Source: Epiperipatus broadwayi (Eukaryota > Onychophora > Udeonychophora > Euonychophora > Peripatidae). Taken from it: a DNA stretch of 64,000 bases. The notes under the pieces are model-generated. The model saw only the letters and a program-made list of their open reading frames with translations. It was not told the DNA's origin and did not search any database. Below, piece after piece: positions 60,640-64,000 of the stretch. The stretch lies in contig JAQFVV010012972.1 in NCBI GenBank assembly GCA_028023455.1, positions 252,001-316,000 of the forward strand, given 5' to 3'. Positions within the stretch are counted from its first letter, which is position 1, and each line of letters opens with the position of its first letter. A program made the translations under genes and the position numbers.

Positions 60640-62690
60640 GATGATATTCTATGAATTATATACACAGTATACTGAATTATGCAAATTTAATATGCACAAT
60701 TATTAGCTTTAATTTGAATATTGAATCAAATTCATTAAATAAGATATTCAATCTCCATTTTTGTATAATTGATATTAACTAAATAAATATGAATCTGGCT
60801 GAAATATTTTTATTTGGCCATTTTGCAAATAACGGTGATCAGCTTATTAATAAGAAAAGTTTAAGAAATGGACTCAGGCTGAAAGAAAAGAATGATTAAT
60901 ATTTAAAGCAATATGCTGTTTTTTTTCTAAATGTGTAAATAATTATAACATGGGCAATATATACAATTATATAACTATTTTAATGGTATGAAAAAAATGT
61001 TTTTTTAGATCAGAATAACATATATAGATACAACTAAATTACTACATGCTGTACCTTAAAGGAATATTTGGTAAAAGGTGAAATATCTTGTAAACAGGAT
61101 AAAATTTATTATAGCTTCTGTAATGTTATACACAAATTAACAATATTTTTAATTTATTATTTCTGGAGAACAATATATAGTGAAATTTGTCTGGGCAATC
61201 TATAGTCATTTTGTGACCCCAGAGAGTTTGAGACTCTTTAATTAATGAACATATATTTCAAACAAAGACCTCAAAAACTCATTAAATAAATAATTTTATG
61301 TTTATATTGCTTCAATAAATCAAGTAATGATAGCCATTACAATAATGAAGCAATCCTTGCCTATTTCTGCATTTTCCCATCACTTCTCTCTTTGTCTTAA
61401 CTTTTTCCACCTTAAAACAGAATTATCCTTAATAATATCTTATCCACATTAATGTTTTTAAGATTTATCCTCACAATTTCTTAATCTTACCAGTTTACTT
61501 ATTTAAAACAACACAGTCCAAAATAATATATTTAACATGTTCTATTTTGTGTTTATATGCTCTACATTTTTCATCTTTCACCTCACATTATGTATTAAAA
61601 TGTTAGTTAATTATCAAACAGTGTACAGTTTTTATAAACAAAAAATATCATTCAGGAAAAACTTATCAAAAATAATAAATGAAAGTATAAATAACTGATG
61701 GAAAATCTTTAATTAATTGCAATCTTGATTATTACTGTTCAACAAGTATTAGATTTATGTTTTACTAATATAATTTTTGTTCCTAAAAAAATCAGTTAAT
61801 AAAACGTCTGTACATACTTATTTATTAATAACCATCTGACAACATATAATTTTTGTTTGGGTATATCACATGTTTTAAAAAATAGGATGATGAATATTTG
61901 TCACAAAAAAAGCTAAAAAAAACAACAACAAAAAAATCCTATGAATATCCTTCAGAAATAAAGAATTTAAAGAGTTAAATGATGTTTAGTATTGAAAGAT
62001 CGTTCTCAGTGATAATTATGGAATGGGTTATATTTTATAATATAAATTCCATGATAATTGCAATGAATAAATTCTGTAATGACTAACTTCTTGAAACATC
62101 AGTTAGTTTCTTATAGAAGATCCTATTGCACATACCTGAAAATAAATATTTATTTTTAGTATAACGTTTCATCTATAAAAGAAAAATTTCAATTCTTATC
62201 CCAATCAAAACTCAGTGAAATATAAGACTACAGTGATGAGAACAAATAATTCAATATGTGGAGCAATAACATGATAATGCCAAAAAATAATACTAGTAAA
62301 AAAACAATACTTATATAAGAATTAGATTACAAAAATATAATTATCAACATTTACAGCGATTTACAAAACAAACATTAATGTTCTCAAAATCGGTCAACAA
62401 TCCTTTATCAATATTACAAACAGAACACATAAAAGTTTAAGGCAAACATTTTATCATTTCTGATATTATGAAACATCATAATAAATAATTGAAGCAATAC
62501 TCTATCACAACTTTATATCTAAATAAAATCCCATAATAATTAATAAGATATATATTAATATTGTTTATCAACATGTTAATCCAAACAAAAATTAATGAAA
62601 ATAAAATAATTTGCAAAATGTAAGATATTTCATATTACTTAGATGTATAGGTTATATTTGAACACAAGTATACTTTAAATAATTTGGGAT
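60640..62690. other. No gene seen
   Basis: Very AT-rich with no supported ORF, RNA gene or element. Confidence 0.5.
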
Positions 62691-62695
62691 TAAAA

Positions 62696-62820
62696 CAAGC
62701 AAAACTGACTATACATTTTGCCACACACACTCTACCTTGCTGTGTGTGGCAATACGTATAGTGAGTTTTGCCTGTTCAAATAAGTTATAAGCAAGCAAAA
62801 GAAATGGTGATCATGTAATT
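62696..62820. repeat. Small palindrome built from the 3.6 kb insertion family
   Basis: gcaaaactgactatacattt...gccacacaca pairs with tgtgtgtggcaatacgtata...gagttttgcc. Each arm resembles gtggcaatatgtatagagag of the 3603-3789 insert. The following ttataagcaagca...ggtgatcatg matches 34065-34095. Confidence 0.65.
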
Positions 62821-62839
62821 TGAAATTAATTGTACTTAT

Positions 62840-63230
62840 AGGAGATTTGAACACAGAATTTCAACCTTTCTTCATCTCTTATACAACTGGTACACATGAC
62901 AACACATGTGAAAAAGATAAATAATCTCCAATATATGTATTTTGTGCTGAACCAGCACTTATCAGTTGGTTGAGATCATCTCTCACACATATTAAATCAG
63001 TGCTCAATTATTATTTAGATAACATTTCTTCAAACTTTAATTGACAGGCTTCAATCTACTCCAACTCATCAGCCATTCATACCATTAAAATCTAATGGTG
63101 GTACACCCAATTTCCTTGTTGATGCAAATATTATTGTCATGCCCATGTTGATGTTAAGTCACTCTGATCCTTCATCTATAAAATATTTAAATACACAAAA
63201 CAGGGATGGACATAGTAGAGCCTGAATTGT
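62840..63230. mobile_element. Diverged copy of the 38.8-39.8 kb repeat family
   Basis: It keeps the order gatttgaacacagaatttca, aaagataaataatctccaat, tgctgaaccagca, ttgacaggcttcaatctact, catgcccatgttga and tttaaatacacaaaacaggg of the 38829-39240 arm, with many changes. It is a single arm, not a palindrome. Confidence 0.75.
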
Positions 63231-63279
63231 AATATTTAAATACAAATATACTTTATATACTTTGAGATTAATTAGAATT

Positions 63280-63555
63280 ATAGAGAATTTGAATAGTCTT
63301 TAAAACTTCCATCAGCTATCCATTCTATTTCATACAACCAATATACTGATCACACACACTTGAAAATGATAAATGATCTTGAATATATGTATTTCGTGCT
63401 GCATTAGTTGGTTCAGATCATCATTTCCCATAAATATGTATATTTGAAATCATTTATGTTTTTCACATGTGTGGTCATATGTATTAGTTGTGAGATAGAA
63501 TGGATTGCTGAAAAAGCTTGTAAGTCTGTGTTCAAATTCTATATAATTACTGAAG
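63280..63555. mobile_element. Short palindromic member of the same family
   Basis: Left arm atagagaatttgaata...tccattctatttcatac...aaaatgataaatgatc pairs with right arm gatttcatttatg-like...gagatagaatggattgctga...ttcaaattctatat. It carries only the outer third of the family and no tRNA or coding content. Confidence 0.65.
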
Positions 63556-63881
63556 CAATCACTCTATAATCAGGGTGAGCTTCATGTTTTCCTACCTAAA
63601 AAACTAACATCTACAAGGGTTCAAACCCAGCAATATTTAAAATACTAACAGTGCCATCATATATATGTATTTATTTATTTATTTATTACAAACTATTATA
63701 ATAAATATTTTATAATTCTGATTTTGATATTTTAATACTTTTGAATATTTTAAGCTCGTGTTTTTTGTTTTGTTTAAAACCAAACAAAATTTAAATAATC
63801 ACATAAACTTTGTTATTTGTAAAAATTTATGTGCTTTTAATTTCAGTTTTGTAAATTTAAAAGAAAGAAGATATAACCAAG

Positions 63882-63977
63882 ATGGCAGGTTCAAATCAAC
63901 CGATTGTAAAGTTTTCTTCACTGATTAAATATATTAAATGCTTGATTTTCATTAATCAAAAGATTATCTTATCATAG
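63882..63977 (+). CDS. Possible first coding exon of a gene running off the right edge
   Basis: An ATG in good context (accaagATGGC) follows an acceptor-like tgcttttaatttcag at 63846. The frame MAGSNQPIV is followed by gtaaagtt, a possible donor at 63906; unspliced it stops at 63975-63977 after 31 codons. Nothing further can be said within the window. Confidence 0.2.
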   Translation: MAGSNQPIVKFSSLIKYIKCLIFINQKIILS

Positions 63978-64000
63978 TTTTACTTTTATAATTTAAAGAC

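Overview
The window is eukaryotic, nuclear and very AT-rich. It has short exons with GT/AG splice sites separated by kilobase introns, long microsatellites, and a dense load of decayed transposable elements: RTE-like and other non-LTR retrotransposons, a Penelope-like fragment, piggyBac, many foldback hairpin elements and a tRNA-like SINE. A long tandem C2H2 zinc-finger ORF with TGEKPF linkers, together with piggyBac and Penelope remains, points to an animal, most likely an invertebrate. I cannot name the phylum or species from the sequence. There are no prokaryotic operons, CRISPR arrays or phage genes.

Region 1 (1-20.9 kb, + strand) holds the 3' half of one host gene. Eight exons, whose splice phases match at all seven junctions, encode the last 238 residues of a lysine- and glutamine-rich, probably helical protein that I do not recognise. 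Its introns contain two decayed RTE-like elements (2.2-5.4 kb; one carries a 187-bp insertion flanked by an 8-bp duplication), two decayed LINE 3' domains (12.9-13.7 and 17.3-17.9 kb), a TTA microsatellite and a suspicious poly-G stretch.

Region 2 (21-42 kb) is mobile-element territory. It contains a six-module array of about 400-bp units in mixed orientation (23.3-25.4 kb), several hairpin elements, an RT-domain RTE copy that keeps one frame over 528 codons apart from three internal stops (28.6-30.2 kb), a Penelope-like GIY-YIG fragment (30.6-31.0 kb), a tRNA-headed SINE-like unit and its inverted dimer (31.05 and 32.3-32.8 kb), large foldbacks (37.5-38.1 and 38.8-39.8 kb) and a 733-bp element with inverted ends and a TATA-like box (41.26-41.99 kb).

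Region 3 (43.3-51.4 kb) contains a piggyBac transposase fossil on the minus strand (49.3-51.1 kb) and an apparent deletion derivative of it (44.1-45.5 kb). Between them lies a diverged duplicate of 14.64-16.71 kb that carries a broken copy of exon 7 of the region 1 gene. The duplicate has itself taken two hairpin insertions.

Region 4 (51.4-64 kb) holds the zinc-finger ORF on the minus strand (53.5-55.2 kb) with broken finger remnants upstream, a tentative three-exon gene on the plus strand (58.2-60.6 kb), and further members of the foldback families near the right edge. All similarity statements come from reading by eye; no alignment scores were computed.
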